Positions 52,309 to 62,072 are shown, counted from the stretch's first letter. The stretch: DNA of 64,000 bases from Roseburia_C sp031555935 (GCA_031555935.1 JAVBTX010000010.1:117077-181076); one strand, 5' to 3'. Numbers and translations: made by a program. The notes: generated by a model not told the origin, from the letters alone.

Positions 52309-54336
52309 ATGAAGAGACGTATTTTAAGTGTAATGCTTGTCTTGGTGATGTCGGCAGGATTATTGGCAGGTTGTCAGAAGGATAAGAAGGAAACAGTTGA
52401 TGGAACTGAAACAGCAGCAGAAGGAACCGAGACGACGGTAAAATTGGGTGAAGTGTACCATGCATCGTTGCCGAGTGCGGCTGAGGACGCCGAGATTTAT
52501 GTCGAGCCAATCGAAGGGATGCCGGCCGATTTCATTAAGGGCATGGATATCTCAAGTGTGATTGCCGAAGAGGCAAGCGGTGTGGTATACTATAACGAAG
52601 CAGGTGAAGAGGAAGATTTGTTCCGTATCCTTGCAGATGCAGGAATCAATTATATTCGGGTGCGAATCTGGAATGACCCATATGACAGTGATGGCAATGG
52701 CTATGGCGGCGGTAACAACGACGTCGCGAAAGCCGTAGAGATTGGTCGACGGGCAGCAGAAAATGGAATGAAATTATTAGTTGACTTCCATTACTCCGAT
52801 TTTTGGGCAGACCCAGCGAAGCAGTTTGCACCAAAAGAGTGGAAACATTTGACTTTTGCAGATAAGCAGCAGGCGCTTTATGATTTTACCAAAGAAAGCT
52901 TAGAGACCATTGTTGCCGCAGGTGCAGATGTTGGAATGGTGCAGATTGGTAATGAAATCAATAACGGAATGTCGGGTGAGACGGACTATGATAAAGTCAT
53001 TGAACTGTTACACCAAGGCAGTGCGGCCGTTCGGGAAGTATCGAAGGATATTCAGATTGCCGTACATCTAACCAATATAGAGGACCATAAAAATATTATG
53101 CAGTATGCTGATAAATACAAAGCAGCTGGGCTGGATTACGATATTTTCGGGATTTCCTATTATCCATATTGGCATGGCACTTTTGATAACTTAACCACCG
53201 TATTGAAGGATCTTACCGCGAATTATGGCGTGAAGACAGCAGTACTAGAGACCTCTTATGCATATACTGGTGAGGATGGAGATGGTTTTGCAAACAGTAT
53301 TGATGACACGGATTCCATTGACGGATATGCAGCAACGGTTCAGAGTCAGGCGACCTGTGTTCGTGATGTAATGGCGGCAACGGTAGCGGCTGGTGCCGAT
53401 GCACTGGGTGTATTCTACTGGGAAGGCGCTTGGACACCAGTTGGTGATACCTTTGAAACAAATGAAAAAATATGGGAAGAGTTTGGCTCTGGCTGGGCAA
53501 GCAGCTATTCCACAAAGTATGACCCGGAAGATGCAGGAAAATACTATGGCGGAAGCTCTTGGGATAATCAGGCATTCTTTGATTTTTCAGGTCATCCGCT
53601 GGCATCCTTGAATGTCTGGAAATACGTCAACTTTGGAACCATCTGTGAACCGGACATTGATTTTCTGGAAGAGACCATTATTAAGGTAAATATCAATGAG
53701 GAATTGGTAATGCCAGAAACTGTCTCTGCGATTTACAATAACCGCGCATTATCCCAAGGAGTGCCAGTCACATGGGATGAAAGTCAGGTGGCGGCAATTG
53801 ATACCAGCGTGGGTGGAGATTATGTAGTTGAGGGTGCACTGGAAAATGGTATGACAGTTACGTGTGCGATAAATGTGGCAAATGTTAACTGGTTAGAAAA
53901 TGCCAGCTTTGAAGATGCTGATACAACCATGTGGAAGGTTACTTATGAGGGCGATGCGAACCCAACCAATGTACAGAACAAAGCAGCCGACTGTATCACC
54001 GGTGTAAACAGCTTCCATTTCTGGAGCGAGCAAGAGCAGCAGTTTACCATTGAACAGACCGTATCAAACTTAGCGGCCGGAAAATATACATTTACCGCAA
54101 ACATACAAGGCGGTGACGTTGGCAGTGCAGCTGAAATATATCTCTATGCAGTTGTAGATGGTCAGACCTACCAGTCAGAACCCGTCACATTAGCTGGATG
54201 GTGTAATTGGCAGATGCCGGAAATAAAAGATATTGAATTAAATGGAACCCAGGATATTACCGTTGGTGTATCGCTAAAAGCAGCTGGCGGTGGCTGGGGA
54301 ACGATGGATGATTTTTATCTATATAAGCAGCAATAA
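52309..54336 (+). CDS. GH53 arabinogalactan endo-beta-1,4-galactanase lipoprotein with CBM61-like domain
   Basis: Cleaves beta-1,4-galactan of plant pectin at the cell surface. Lipobox LLAGC (C22). GH53 domain about 70-425: FIKGMDISSV, NYIRVRIWNDPYD, VDFHYSDFWADP, acid/base E216 (QIGNEINNG) and nucleophile E314 (VLETSYAYT). Then a Big_4 Ig-like domain (about 470-530) and a C-terminal galactan-binding domain of the CBM61 type (about 535-675). 675 residues. The start is ATG at 52309; the GGAGG (52291-52295) is 13 bases upstream, rather far, but the earlier TTG at 52288 has none. The PBP-GGDEF gene follows 36 bases on. Confidence 0.92.
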   Translation: MKRRILSVMLVLVMSAGLLAGCQKDKKETVDGTETAAEGTETTVKLGEVYHASLPSAAEDAEIYVEPIEGMPADFIKGMDISSVIAEEASGVVYYNEAGEEEDLFRILADAGINYIRVRIWNDPYDSDGNGYGGGNNDVAKAVEIGRRAAENGMKLLVDFHYSDFWADPAKQFAPKEWKHLTFADKQQALYDFTKESLETIVAAGADVGMVQIGNEINNGMSGETDYDKVIELLHQGSAAVREVSKDIQIAVHLTNIEDHKNIMQYADKYKAAGLDYDIFGISYYPYWHGTFDNLTTVLKDLTANYGVKTAVLETSYAYTGEDGDGFANSIDDTDSIDGYAATVQSQATCVRDVMAATVAAGADALGVFYWEGAWTPVGDTFETNEKIWEEFGSGWASSYSTKYDPEDAGKYYGGSSWDNQAFFDFSGHPLASLNVWKYVNFGTICEPDIDFLEETIIKVNINEELVMPETVSAIYNNRALSQGVPVTWDESQVAAIDTSVGGDYVVEGALENGMTVTCAINVANVNWLENASFEDADTTMWKVTYEGDANPTNVQNKAADCITGVNSFHFWSEQEQQFTIEQTVSNLAAGKYTFTANIQGGDVGSAAEIYLYAVVDGQTYQSEPVTLAGWCNWQMPEIKDIELNGTQDITVGVSLKAAGGGWGTMDDFYLYKQQ

Positions 54337-54372
54337 AAAAGAATAGCATTAGCTATTTACAGGAGGTGGCAA

Positions 54373-56283
54373 GTGAAAAAAATAGCACTACTCATGGATG
54401 GCTGGAAAAGGTACTTTACGTATGCCTGGCCATCTGGAATCTTGCAACGGATTCATGAAACCGACGAAGATGTGAATCTGTATATTTTTAATAGCTCCGG
54501 AAACTGGAGCCGGGATGAGGCCTATAATGAGGCGGAGTATAATATTTTTTCCTTGCCAAATCTGTGTGATTTTGACGGAATTATTTTGGATATTAACAAT
54601 ATCCTTCATTCAGGTGTCACAACCAAGGTCGTTGAGCAGGCGAAGAAGGCGGGTGTACCGGTAATTTCGATTGGCCAGAATTGTGAAGATTTTTATTATG
54701 TCGGCATTGATAATCAAAAAGCGATGGTCGAGGTATTGAAACATCTGGTGGAGGAGCATCATTGCCGCCGCTTTTGGTTTGTCATGGGACCTGAGGACAA
54801 TTACGAAAACAGTCAGCGGGTGCAGGCCATTCATTCTTATTTGGCGCAGAAAAATATCCCCATTTCCGAGACTAATTTCTATTATGAAAGCTTTGAATAT
54901 GAAAGTGGTGATCATGGCTTTTTGGAACTGATGCGCCGCAATAAAAATATTCCCGAGGCAATAGTCTGTGCCAATGATAATATTGCGGTCGGTGTATGCG
55001 AGTCAGCGAGACGGTATGGCTATCATGCGCCAGCAGATTTTTTGGTAACTGGTTTTGACAATTTTGATAAAGCCGAATACTATACGCCGCGAATTACAAC
55101 GGTTAGCCATATCAGGGAGGAAGTCGGCTATAAATGTGCAGAAATCCTACTCGATATCTGGAAAGGATTGCCAGTGCCGCAGTTCAATTATACAGAAACA
55201 AAAACACTGTTTTGGGAGAGCTGTGGCTGTGACCGGGTGAAGGAATCAAGTGAACGGGAATATCTGCGTAAGCAGATTATTTACAATATTGAAACAGACC
55301 ATTTTGAAGAAGAGGTTCAGACTCTGGAATATGAACTGTTAAAATGTCGCACCTTCAAAGATATGTTGGAATGCATTACCGAAGGGATGCCTTCGATGAA
55401 ATGTGATGCAATGTATCTGGTGCTGGATAATCAGCTAAATGACTACAAGAGCAGACTTGACAGGCAGGAATCAGAGACTAATTTGTTTTGTATTGAAGGA
55501 TATCCGCGGCGGATGAAAGTGGAATATGCTTATGAATTGGGACAGCCGGTGGAGCTGAATGACCCTTGGATAGAAGATATTTTCCCGATGTTTGAAAGTG
55601 AAGAAGGAGGCGTGGATTTGCTATTCCTGCCATTACATTTCAGACATCAGACAATCGGCTATTTTGTCATTCGCAATGCCATCTACTTGATGGAAAAACA
55701 GTATCTGCATCAGATTATCAATGCACTAACCAAGGCGATGGAGAATCTTCATAAGAAGGAAATCTTAGAGTACATGAATGAGCGGTTATCGGATTTATAT
55801 ATCCATGATGCGATGAGTGGACTGTATAATCGGCTGGGTGGTATGAAGCTGTCACAGGAGTTGTTTGAAAAAAGCCGGCAGCGCAGTGAAGCACTATTTG
55901 TTATGTACGTGGATTTGGACCGTTTAAAATATATCAATGATACTTTTGGACACGAGATGGGTGATTATGCAATTAAGACTGTCTCAAAATCACTGCGGAC
56001 TCATTTTGAAAAACTTGGAATTGCTTCAAGGTTAGGCGGTGACGAGTTTCTAATTGTTGGTCGGTCCTTGCCGCGGGAAAAAATAGAACTTGTTATTGCG
56101 GAAATCCGCGACGAGTTAGCGATGGTGGAGAAGAACGCCAATTTGGAGTTCAAATTACAAATCAGCACCGGATATGTTTATACCGATGTATATAGCAATC
56201 AAAAGCTGGATGATTATATTAATCTGGCTGATACCAAAATGTATGAGGAAAAAAGCGCGAAGAAAGCACATCGTGCAGATTAA
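54373..56283 (+). CDS. Cytoplasmic sugar-binding-protein/GGDEF fusion (diguanylate cyclase)
   Basis: 636 residues with no signal peptide or membrane helix. Residues 1-290 match the LacI/Peripla_BP_3 sugar-binding fold (LCDFDGIILDINNILHS; VPVISIGQN; PEAIVCANDNIAVGVCESARRYG; LVTGFDNFD), but there is no DNA-binding headpiece before it. Residues 320-470 may be a GAF-like domain, then a helical linker and a GGDEF domain (about 480-636) with the catalytic signature RLGGDEF (555-559 for GGDEF). No RxxD inhibitory site is seen. GTG start with AGGAGGTGG. Probably binds a sugar and makes cyclic-di-GMP; the sugar is unknown, though the galactanase upstream hints at a galactan product. Confidence 0.88.
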   Translation: MKKIALLMDGWKRYFTYAWPSGILQRIHETDEDVNLYIFNSSGNWSRDEAYNEAEYNIFSLPNLCDFDGIILDINNILHSGVTTKVVEQAKKAGVPVISIGQNCEDFYYVGIDNQKAMVEVLKHLVEEHHCRRFWFVMGPEDNYENSQRVQAIHSYLAQKNIPISETNFYYESFEYESGDHGFLELMRRNKNIPEAIVCANDNIAVGVCESARRYGYHAPADFLVTGFDNFDKAEYYTPRITTVSHIREEVGYKCAEILLDIWKGLPVPQFNYTETKTLFWESCGCDRVKESSEREYLRKQIIYNIETDHFEEEVQTLEYELLKCRTFKDMLECITEGMPSMKCDAMYLVLDNQLNDYKSRLDRQESETNLFCIEGYPRRMKVEYAYELGQPVELNDPWIEDIFPMFESEEGGVDLLFLPLHFRHQTIGYFVIRNAIYLMEKQYLHQIINALTKAMENLHKKEILEYMNERLSDLYIHDAMSGLYNRLGGMKLSQELFEKSRQRSEALFVMYVDLDRLKYINDTFGHEMGDYAIKTVSKSLRTHFEKLGIASRLGGDEFLIVGRSLPREKIELVIAEIRDELAMVEKNANLEFKLQISTGYVYTDVYSNQKLDDYINLADTKMYEEKSAKKAHRAD

Positions 56284-56302
56284 AAAAGGCATGGGTTTTA
56301 AA

Positions 56303-57238
56303 ATGAAATATTATCTTGCCCCATTAGAGGGTATTACTGGGTATGTCTATCGCCGTGCATACCATGATTATTTTGAAAGTTTTGACAAATATTTTCTTCC
56401 TTTTATAGCACCTCATATGAACCGCAGCTTTAACTCTAAGGAGCTAAATGATTTAATCCCGGAGCATAACAAGGGGATGTTTGCAGTACCGCAGGTGCTG
56501 ACCAATCATGCTGGTGATTTCATGCAAATAGCCGAAGAATTGCAGGAGCTGGGCTATGAGGAAATCAATATTAACTTAGGGTGTCCGTCAGGCACTGTAG
56601 TGGCGAAAGGAAGAGGCAGCGGATTTTTGTCAAGACCGGAGGAAATGGTGGCATTCTTTGACGAGATATTTGCCCGAAGCACGATGCGGATTTCGGTCAA
56701 GACCAGAGTCGGAAGAAGCGGCTATGAAGATTGGGAAAAGCTGTTGGAGATTTACAATCAGTATCCACTTGCAGAGTTAATTGTTCATCCCCGCATCCAA
56801 AAAGATTTTTATCGGAACAGGCCGAATATGGATACATTTGCATGGGCGGCTGCGCATAGTACAAATCCCCTTTGTTATAATGGGGATTTATTTTGCGTTT
56901 CAGACTATGAGATATTCTGTCAGGAATATCCGGCGGTAACCATGACAATGTATGGCCGGGGAATTATTTCAAACCCCGGACTGCTGGGCGAAATAAAATA
57001 TGGAGAGAAGCTGGAAAAAGAAAGGCTATTTTCTTTTCATAACCGGTTATATGCGGATTATCAGGAATTATTTTCAGGCGACCGCAATGTTTTATTCAAA
57101 ATGAAAGAAATCTGGTCTTATATGATAAATCTATTTACCAATCCGGAGAAATACGCGAAAAAGATCCGGAAGGCAGAGCGCGCTTGTGATTACGAGGCAG
57201 CAGTGACAGCGTTATTTGCAGAGCAGGAGCTGATATAG
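56303..57238 (+). CDS. tRNA-dihydrouridine synthase
   Basis: FMN enzyme that reduces uridine in tRNA. Starts YYLAPLEGITGYVYRRAY, with the catalytic Cys in NLGCPSGTVVAKGRGSGFLSRPE, the TRVGRSGYEDW helix, and YNGDLFCVSDYE. 311 residues. The frame is open far upstream (56174) inside the GGDEF gene. Starts at 56291 and 56303 are both possible and neither has a good ribosome site; 56303 fits the family N-terminus (MKYYLAPLEG). It follows the GGDEF gene by 19 bases. Confidence 0.9.
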   Translation: MKYYLAPLEGITGYVYRRAYHDYFESFDKYFLPFIAPHMNRSFNSKELNDLIPEHNKGMFAVPQVLTNHAGDFMQIAEELQELGYEEININLGCPSGTVVAKGRGSGFLSRPEEMVAFFDEIFARSTMRISVKTRVGRSGYEDWEKLLEIYNQYPLAELIVHPRIQKDFYRNRPNMDTFAWAAAHSTNPLCYNGDLFCVSDYEIFCQEYPAVTMTMYGRGIISNPGLLGEIKYGEKLEKERLFSFHNRLYADYQELFSGDRNVLFKMKEIWSYMINLFTNPEKYAKKIRKAERACDYEAAVTALFAEQELI

Positions 57239-57345
57239 TCATTTTTTTGTTTGTGTTCCGTTTGCGTATGCTCTAGTAAAATAAAAACAAATCATTGTAT
57301 CAAGATAAGCAATGGATTTGAAAATTATTTTATGGAGGATTTAGC

Positions 57346-59022
57346 ATGAAGAAAATCTTATCACTGGTATTAACATTATCATTTGTTGCGGCATTACTTG
57401 GTGGTTTTGCAGCGACGGAGGTCAAAGCAGCAGAATCTTATGCACTGTATTTTGACACGGACCAAGGAAAACTGCTGAAAGCGGCTGTTGTTGATGGAGA
57501 TGTTAGTTTCATCGGAGAATACACCGGCCAAAGTGGAAAATGGAGTATTTTAGGTAACACGTTGACACTAAACGGATTTAATTTTGAAACGACAACAATG
57601 ATGGCTCTAAATTTACCGGAAGACGCTAAAGTTGTTATTGCGGATGGCTCAACAAATACCATTAAGACAACCGCTACAGAAGCAGGAATGGCAATTATTT
57701 GTATGGGAAATCTTGAGATTTCGAAACCAAGCAGTGGCAAAGGAACTGGTGTATTAAATTTGTCAGCAGTAAATGCCAAAATTGCAGCAGCAATAAACAC
57801 TAATGGCACATTAACGGTAAATGGAATAACACTGAATGCAACAGCAGGAAAACAAGGTGTAAGTTTAAATGGGGCTGGTATTGCCGCAATGGTACTGGTT
57901 GCCCAAAATGCAACCATTAATGCTACTTTCAATTCTGTAACAGATGAGAGTGAAGTTTTTGGTGCTGCTCTATTGCTTCGGAATACTGATGATCCAACTG
58001 TAGAAAATGATTTTATTAATTCTGTCATCACCTTAAAATCAACTGTCCGTGCATATCAAAGTGAATCAAGCACTATAAGTGAAACGGCGGTAGTAGCAAC
58101 CGGCTCAACGAATTTGAATGCCAAAGAATCAGATTATTCCAACTCGCTGGAATTGAAACCGGTTGTATTTGAAGCCACCACATACCAAGAATACTTTATT
58201 GGCGATAAGCTGGCTAAGGTTGTTAAACTGCAGCCGCCTTATACAGCGGTAACCAATATTACCAATGTGCCAAAACAAGTATATGTAAGTGATACTTTAA
58301 AATTAAGCGGAACAATCGTGCCGACAGCAGCAACAAATAGTACCATCACATGGAAGCTGAAAGACGCAGGCACAACCGGAGCCAAGTTAAGAAGTGGCAA
58401 ACTAACCTTTACCAATAGTGGAACTGTTAAGGTGCAGGCAACGATTAAAAATGGAAAAACAAGAACATCGGATTATACGAAGAATTTCACAATCAAAGTA
58501 ACTTATCAGCCGAGTAAGAGCCAGACATATTCCATTTCAGGCTTAAATTATAAAGTAACGGCGAATAATGATCCATCTGCGATTGAAGTAACAGTAACTG
58601 GATTGGCGAAGGAAAAGAAGAATGCCACAACGTTGACCATTCCAAAGACTGTAAAAATAAAAGGCAATACCTGCAAGGTGACATCAATTGCGGAAAGGGC
58701 ATTTGATAAATGTAGAACCTTGAAAACAATAACGATTGGGGATAATGTCAAGGTTATTAACAAACGGGCATTTACCAAGTGTTCTTCTTTGGAAAGCATC
58801 ACCATCGGAAAGGGCTTGACGGAATTAAAAAGCCATGCATTCTGTGGTTCCCGAAACTTAAAGACAATTACCATCAAGAGTACTAAATTGAATACGGTAG
58901 GAAACTTGCATACATTTAATAGTGTGGGAGCAACTGTAAAAGTACCAGAGACAAAGATAAAAGCATATAAAAAGCTGTTTGAAATCCAGGACAATACTGG
59001 TATTAAATTTAAAAGAATTTAA
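57346..59022 (+). CDS. Secreted protein with Ig-like and BspA-type leucine-rich repeats
   Basis: 558 residues. Signal peptide (1-29, ending near EVKA-A). Residues 30-300 form a repetitive beta-rich region (LTLNGFNFETT, LNATAGKQG), perhaps a beta-helix. About 305-385 is an Ig-like Big_2-type domain, and about 395-530 holds LRR_5 repeats (LTIPKTVKIKG, AFDKCRTLKTITIGDN, AFTKCSSLESITIGKG). The C-terminal AYKKLFEIQ segment resembles the pullulanase C-terminus (AYTKLFKNKG). BspA-type repeats are usually surface or adhesive. No enzyme domain is seen and the target is unknown. Confidence 0.8.
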   Translation: MKKILSLVLTLSFVAALLGGFAATEVKAAESYALYFDTDQGKLLKAAVVDGDVSFIGEYTGQSGKWSILGNTLTLNGFNFETTTMMALNLPEDAKVVIADGSTNTIKTTATEAGMAIICMGNLEISKPSSGKGTGVLNLSAVNAKIAAAINTNGTLTVNGITLNATAGKQGVSLNGAGIAAMVLVAQNATINATFNSVTDESEVFGAALLLRNTDDPTVENDFINSVITLKSTVRAYQSESSTISETAVVATGSTNLNAKESDYSNSLELKPVVFEATTYQEYFIGDKLAKVVKLQPPYTAVTNITNVPKQVYVSDTLKLSGTIVPTAATNSTITWKLKDAGTTGAKLRSGKLTFTNSGTVKVQATIKNGKTRTSDYTKNFTIKVTYQPSKSQTYSISGLNYKVTANNDPSAIEVTVTGLAKEKKNATTLTIPKTVKIKGNTCKVTSIAERAFDKCRTLKTITIGDNVKVINKRAFTKCSSLESITIGKGLTELKSHAFCGSRNLKTITIKSTKLNTVGNLHTFNSVGATVKVPETKIKAYKKLFEIQDNTGIKFKRI

Positions 59023-59036
59023 TTAGAGCCAATAAC

Positions 59037-59078
59037 TGCCCCCATAAGTTTAAAATCTGACTTATGGGGGCAATTGCT
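59037..59078 (+). terminator. Terminator after the leucine-rich-repeat gene
   Basis: Perfect 13-bp GC-rich stem (59037-59049 with 59060-59072), ten-base loop, no strong T-run. Confidence 0.75.
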
Positions 59079-59188
59079 GTCTATGGCTTTCTTGAACGGA
59101 CTATGCTATATTTAGCGGCGCATCTGGATGAACAACATTACCGGACAGTCATATAATAGTAGGGAGAAGGTAAAAGGATGAGAAATGA

Positions 59189-60133
59189 ATGTGGAATCAA
59201 ATTGATTCGGGAGAACCGTTATATTGGGGATGGCTGATTGCATGGGCGGCCATCCTCTTACTTGCGGGGATTGCGGCTATTTATAGACGGTACAAAAGAA
59301 TTAGGCAGGTCAAATATTTTATCGAGCAGAGTACACAAGCTGAAAAAGAAAATTATATTAACCAAATCGTGGCTCCGGCCGGATTTTTATATAACAGTGA
59401 AAAAGATATTTTTTATGCCAGGGAAGATGGCTGGCAGAAACGTTATGGATATGCCAGAATATATGATGAAGCGGCACCATTGCTGGGGATGATTATTGAT
59501 TGTGAACCAATTTATTTTAATTATGATGACCGTCGCTGGCTGCTAGAGCTATGGAAAGGCCAGTATGGCATGACTGTCGGTGGTGAAATTGGCTTATATC
59601 AATCAACAAATGAAAACGGAAGCATCCCAGGGCAGTTTTATTTTGGGGTAGATTCCAGTGAATATATCGGGATGCAGATGGAACTCTTTGATGGAAATAA
59701 ACATGTTTTTGGTCAAAAGAAGCAGCATTGGTGGCTGACCGGTTTTCGACTTGGTGATTGGGCTTATCCGTGGCAAATAAAAATGGTAGTCACACTGACC
59801 TTTTTAAATCGCCAGATGTGTCAACGGTTTCTGGAGGGGCTGCGCCGTGCTGGATACCATTCCAATGAATATCAAGTGCGGGGGGAGACAGTGCGAATCT
59901 TATTTGATCAGCCCCATACCAGACAGCCTCAGACCCGTCGGGCAATAACGGACCGAATTCGGGTAAGGCGAATGCGGTTTTTTTGCCGCATGTACCACCG
60001 CATTACTAGAGAATATCAAAACACCTGTGATAAAATAATAGTTTTGCAAATAAAAGCGCCCCGGCTGTTTGCAAGAGCAATGCAGATAGGAAAAACGTTA
60101 AAACTATTTGAAAGAAATAAGCTGCATGAATAA
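59189..60133 (+). CDS. DUF4474 membrane-anchored protein
   Basis: 314 residues. One N-terminal helix (about 13-32), then a domain matching DUF4474: APAGFLYNSEKDIFYAREDGWQKRYGYARIYDEAAPLLGMIIDCEPIYFNYDDRRWLLELWKGQYGMTVGGEIGLY (as consecutive conserved blocks) and KQHWWLTGFRLGDWAYPW. The C-terminus is Arg-rich. DUF4474 is found mostly in Clostridia and has no known function. Its stop codon lies inside the phosphoesterase gene, an eight-base overlap, so the two are translationally coupled. Confidence 0.8.
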   Translation: MWNQIDSGEPLYWGWLIAWAAILLLAGIAAIYRRYKRIRQVKYFIEQSTQAEKENYINQIVAPAGFLYNSEKDIFYAREDGWQKRYGYARIYDEAAPLLGMIIDCEPIYFNYDDRRWLLELWKGQYGMTVGGEIGLYQSTNENGSIPGQFYFGVDSSEYIGMQMELFDGNKHVFGQKKQHWWLTGFRLGDWAYPWQIKMVVTLTFLNRQMCQRFLEGLRRAGYHSNEYQVRGETVRILFDQPHTRQPQTRRAITDRIRVRRMRFFCRMYHRITREYQNTCDKIIVLQIKAPRLFARAMQIGKTLKLFERNKLHE

Positions 60134-61022
60134 ATTTTCAAGAATTGAAAGAGCTTATCGCCAGGCACCAGTTATTCCATTAGAAAGAAATGGCAACTAT
60201 GTATTCTTTAGTGACTGTCATCGGGGAACCGGCAGTTGGAATGACAATTTTGCGAATAATCAGAGTCTATGTTTTACGGCACTGAACTATTATTATGAGC
60301 GAAATTTTTATTATGTGGAAATTGGTGATGGCGATGAACTATGGGAAAATCGCAGTCAGAATCGAATTATTGAGACGCACAGTCATGTTTTCTGGCTGAT
60401 GCGAAAGTTTTATGAAAAGAATCGAATGTTTATGATTTGGGGAAACCATGATGCTGATAAACGAAAGCGAAATTTTGTTCGCCGAAACTATATGACATAT
60501 TGGAATGAATGCTCAAAAAAGAAGGAGGCCCTATTTCCTGAACTGCAAATAAATGAGGGGGTTCGGTTCCAGTCAGCAAATGGCGAAGAAATATTTGCCG
60601 TGCATGGGCACCAAGGCGATATCATGAATGATTATTTGCAGCCACTGTCAAAATTTCTGGTGCGCTTTGTCTGGAAACCCTTAGAAAAGCTTGGCTTACG
60701 TGACCCTACCGTACCGGCTAGAAATTACCGGACTTGTGAGTGTCAGGAAAAAAGATTCTGCGAGTTTGCCGAAACGCATCCATTAATTGTGATTGCCGGG
60801 CATACACATCGGCCAGTCTTTCCGGAGCCGGGAGCGGGGCGGTATTTTAACGATGGCAGTATGGTGCACCCGAGATGTATTACGGCCATAGAAGTCGTCA
60901 GAGGGAGTATCAGTCTGGTAAAATGGTCTGTTAGCAGCCGTCGCGACGGATCGTTATTTGTAAACCGAGAGGTATTAGAAGGTCCAACAGAACTACGGCG
61001 GTATTTTGAATCACAAGGATAA
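60126..61022 (+). CDS. Metallophosphoesterase
   Basis: 298 residues of the calcineurin-like phosphoesterase fold with all five motif blocks: FSDCHRGTGSWNDNF (motif I, with Asp-x-His), GDGDELWEN (motif II), WGNHDAD (motif III), VHGHQGD (motif IV) and AGHTHRP (motif V). No membrane helix or signal peptide. The ATG at 60126 overlaps the DUF4474 stop; an earlier TTG (60108) is less likely. The substrate is unknown; the coupled gene suggests a shared job. Confidence 0.88.
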   Translation: MNKFSRIERAYRQAPVIPLERNGNYVFFSDCHRGTGSWNDNFANNQSLCFTALNYYYERNFYYVEIGDGDELWENRSQNRIIETHSHVFWLMRKFYEKNRMFMIWGNHDADKRKRNFVRRNYMTYWNECSKKKEALFPELQINEGVRFQSANGEEIFAVHGHQGDIMNDYLQPLSKFLVRFVWKPLEKLGLRDPTVPARNYRTCECQEKRFCEFAETHPLIVIAGHTHRPVFPEPGAGRYFNDGSMVHPRCITAIEVVRGSISLVKWSVSSRRDGSLFVNREVLEGPTELRRYFESQG

Positions 61023-61898
61023 TTATTCACAAAGCATTTCGATTAGTTCCTGTTCACAAAGGCTTAGCACGCGCCCTTTTGGGGAGGCAATTCCGAGGGA
61101 AGTAATGACTGTTTCCATTAAGGAAACAATCGCAATCTGGTCCTGCATGGTAAATGCTGAGGCAGTATTTTCCGTCATCAGGCTAATGCCAAGGCCAATT
61201 GATACCGAGGAGAGGATGGATTCGGCCCGGGCAGTCAACAGGATGTTTGGTTCGAAACCTGCCTCCAGGCAGGCATCTAGGCAGAGCTGATAGAGAGAAT
61301 TAGTTGGCCGATAAAGAATAAATTGTTCATTCTTTAATTCGCTTAATGAGACTTCCACTCGCTCTGCTAAGGGATGATTAGCCGGCACAACCAAGCAAAG
61401 ACGCTCATGGGCAATCGGATAGAAATGGAATCGGTTATCCGAAAGTGCACCTTTTCGTAGTGATGCTAATTTAATTTGTTCTTTTAACAGGCTGTCTAAT
61501 AGGAGCTTCTCATCATCTTCCTCAGACAGCATCAGATTCACCTCAGGGTGTGAATCACGATATTTTTTAAAACGAATGGTATACGCAGGTGTAAATAGTG
61601 TCGGTAAAGCCCCAAGCACAATGGTTTGGTTGGAAGCCTCTTGAAAGGCGTGAACGTCATTGATCAGAACATCATATCGCTCTAACAACTGCTTGGCATC
61701 ACGATATACAAGCTCACCAACGGGAGTGAGCGTTACGCGTCTGGTTGAACGGTCAAAAAGCTTTACATTCAGTGTTTCTTCAAGCTTCATAATTGTTTTG
61801 GACAGAGCAGACTGGGATAGATTCAGTTTTTCAGCAGCTTCTAAATAGGAAGTATTTTCAACAACAGCGATAAAATAAATAAGGTGATCAATGCGCAT
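61023..61898 (-). CDS. LysR-family transcriptional regulator
   Basis: 291 residues: N-terminal helix-turn-helix (about 1-60, SYLEAAEKLNLSQSALSKTIMKLEETLNVKLFDRSTRRVTLTPVG) and a C-terminal co-inducer-binding domain (about 90-290). Its stop codon abuts the phosphoesterase stop (convergent). It is divergent from the receiver-EAL gene, the usual position of a LysR target, and palindromic ATTCC...GGAAT sites lie between them. Confidence 0.93.
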   Translation of the reverse strand: MRIDHLIYFIAVVENTSYLEAAEKLNLSQSALSKTIMKLEETLNVKLFDRSTRRVTLTPVGELVYRDAKQLLERYDVLINDVHAFQEASNQTIVLGALPTLFTPAYTIRFKKYRDSHPEVNLMLSEEDDEKLLLDSLLKEQIKLASLRKGALSDNRFHFYPIAHERLCLVVPANHPLAERVEVSLSELKNEQFILYRPTNSLYQLCLDACLEAGFEPNILLTARAESILSSVSIGLGISLMTENTASAFTMQDQIAIVSLMETVITSLGIASPKGRVLSLCEQELIEMLCE

Positions 61899-61918
61899 TT
61901 TTACACTCTCCTGCGATG

Positions 61919-62038
61919 TATTCCGTTTTGGAATACATTATAACATAAATGGAATTGATTGCAAGTGAATAAAAGTGTATGATAAGCTTGTCAAACAGAA
62001 ATAGACAAAATTTGACATACATATTCCATTTTGGAACA
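61919..62038. promoter_or_regulatory. Divergent LysR/EAL control region with paired palindromes
   Basis: TATTCC-gtttt-GGAATA at 61919-61935 and TATTCC-atttt-GGAACA at 62022-62038 are near-identical palindromes centred 103 bases apart. The LysR promoter on the minus strand (TTGCAA at 61959-61964, TATAAT at 61937-61942) has the first palindrome just downstream of its -10 box. TTGACA at 62012-62017 could be the -35 of the EAL gene, but no good -10 follows. Confidence 0.65.
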
Positions 62039-62072
62039 AGTAAAGAACCAAAGTAGGAGAAGGCGAAATATC

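Noticed and set aside
57438..58031. 197-codon minus-strand frame inside the secreted repeat protein
   Set aside because: Opposite a gene with a clear signal peptide and repeats; no ribosome site or recognisable domain.
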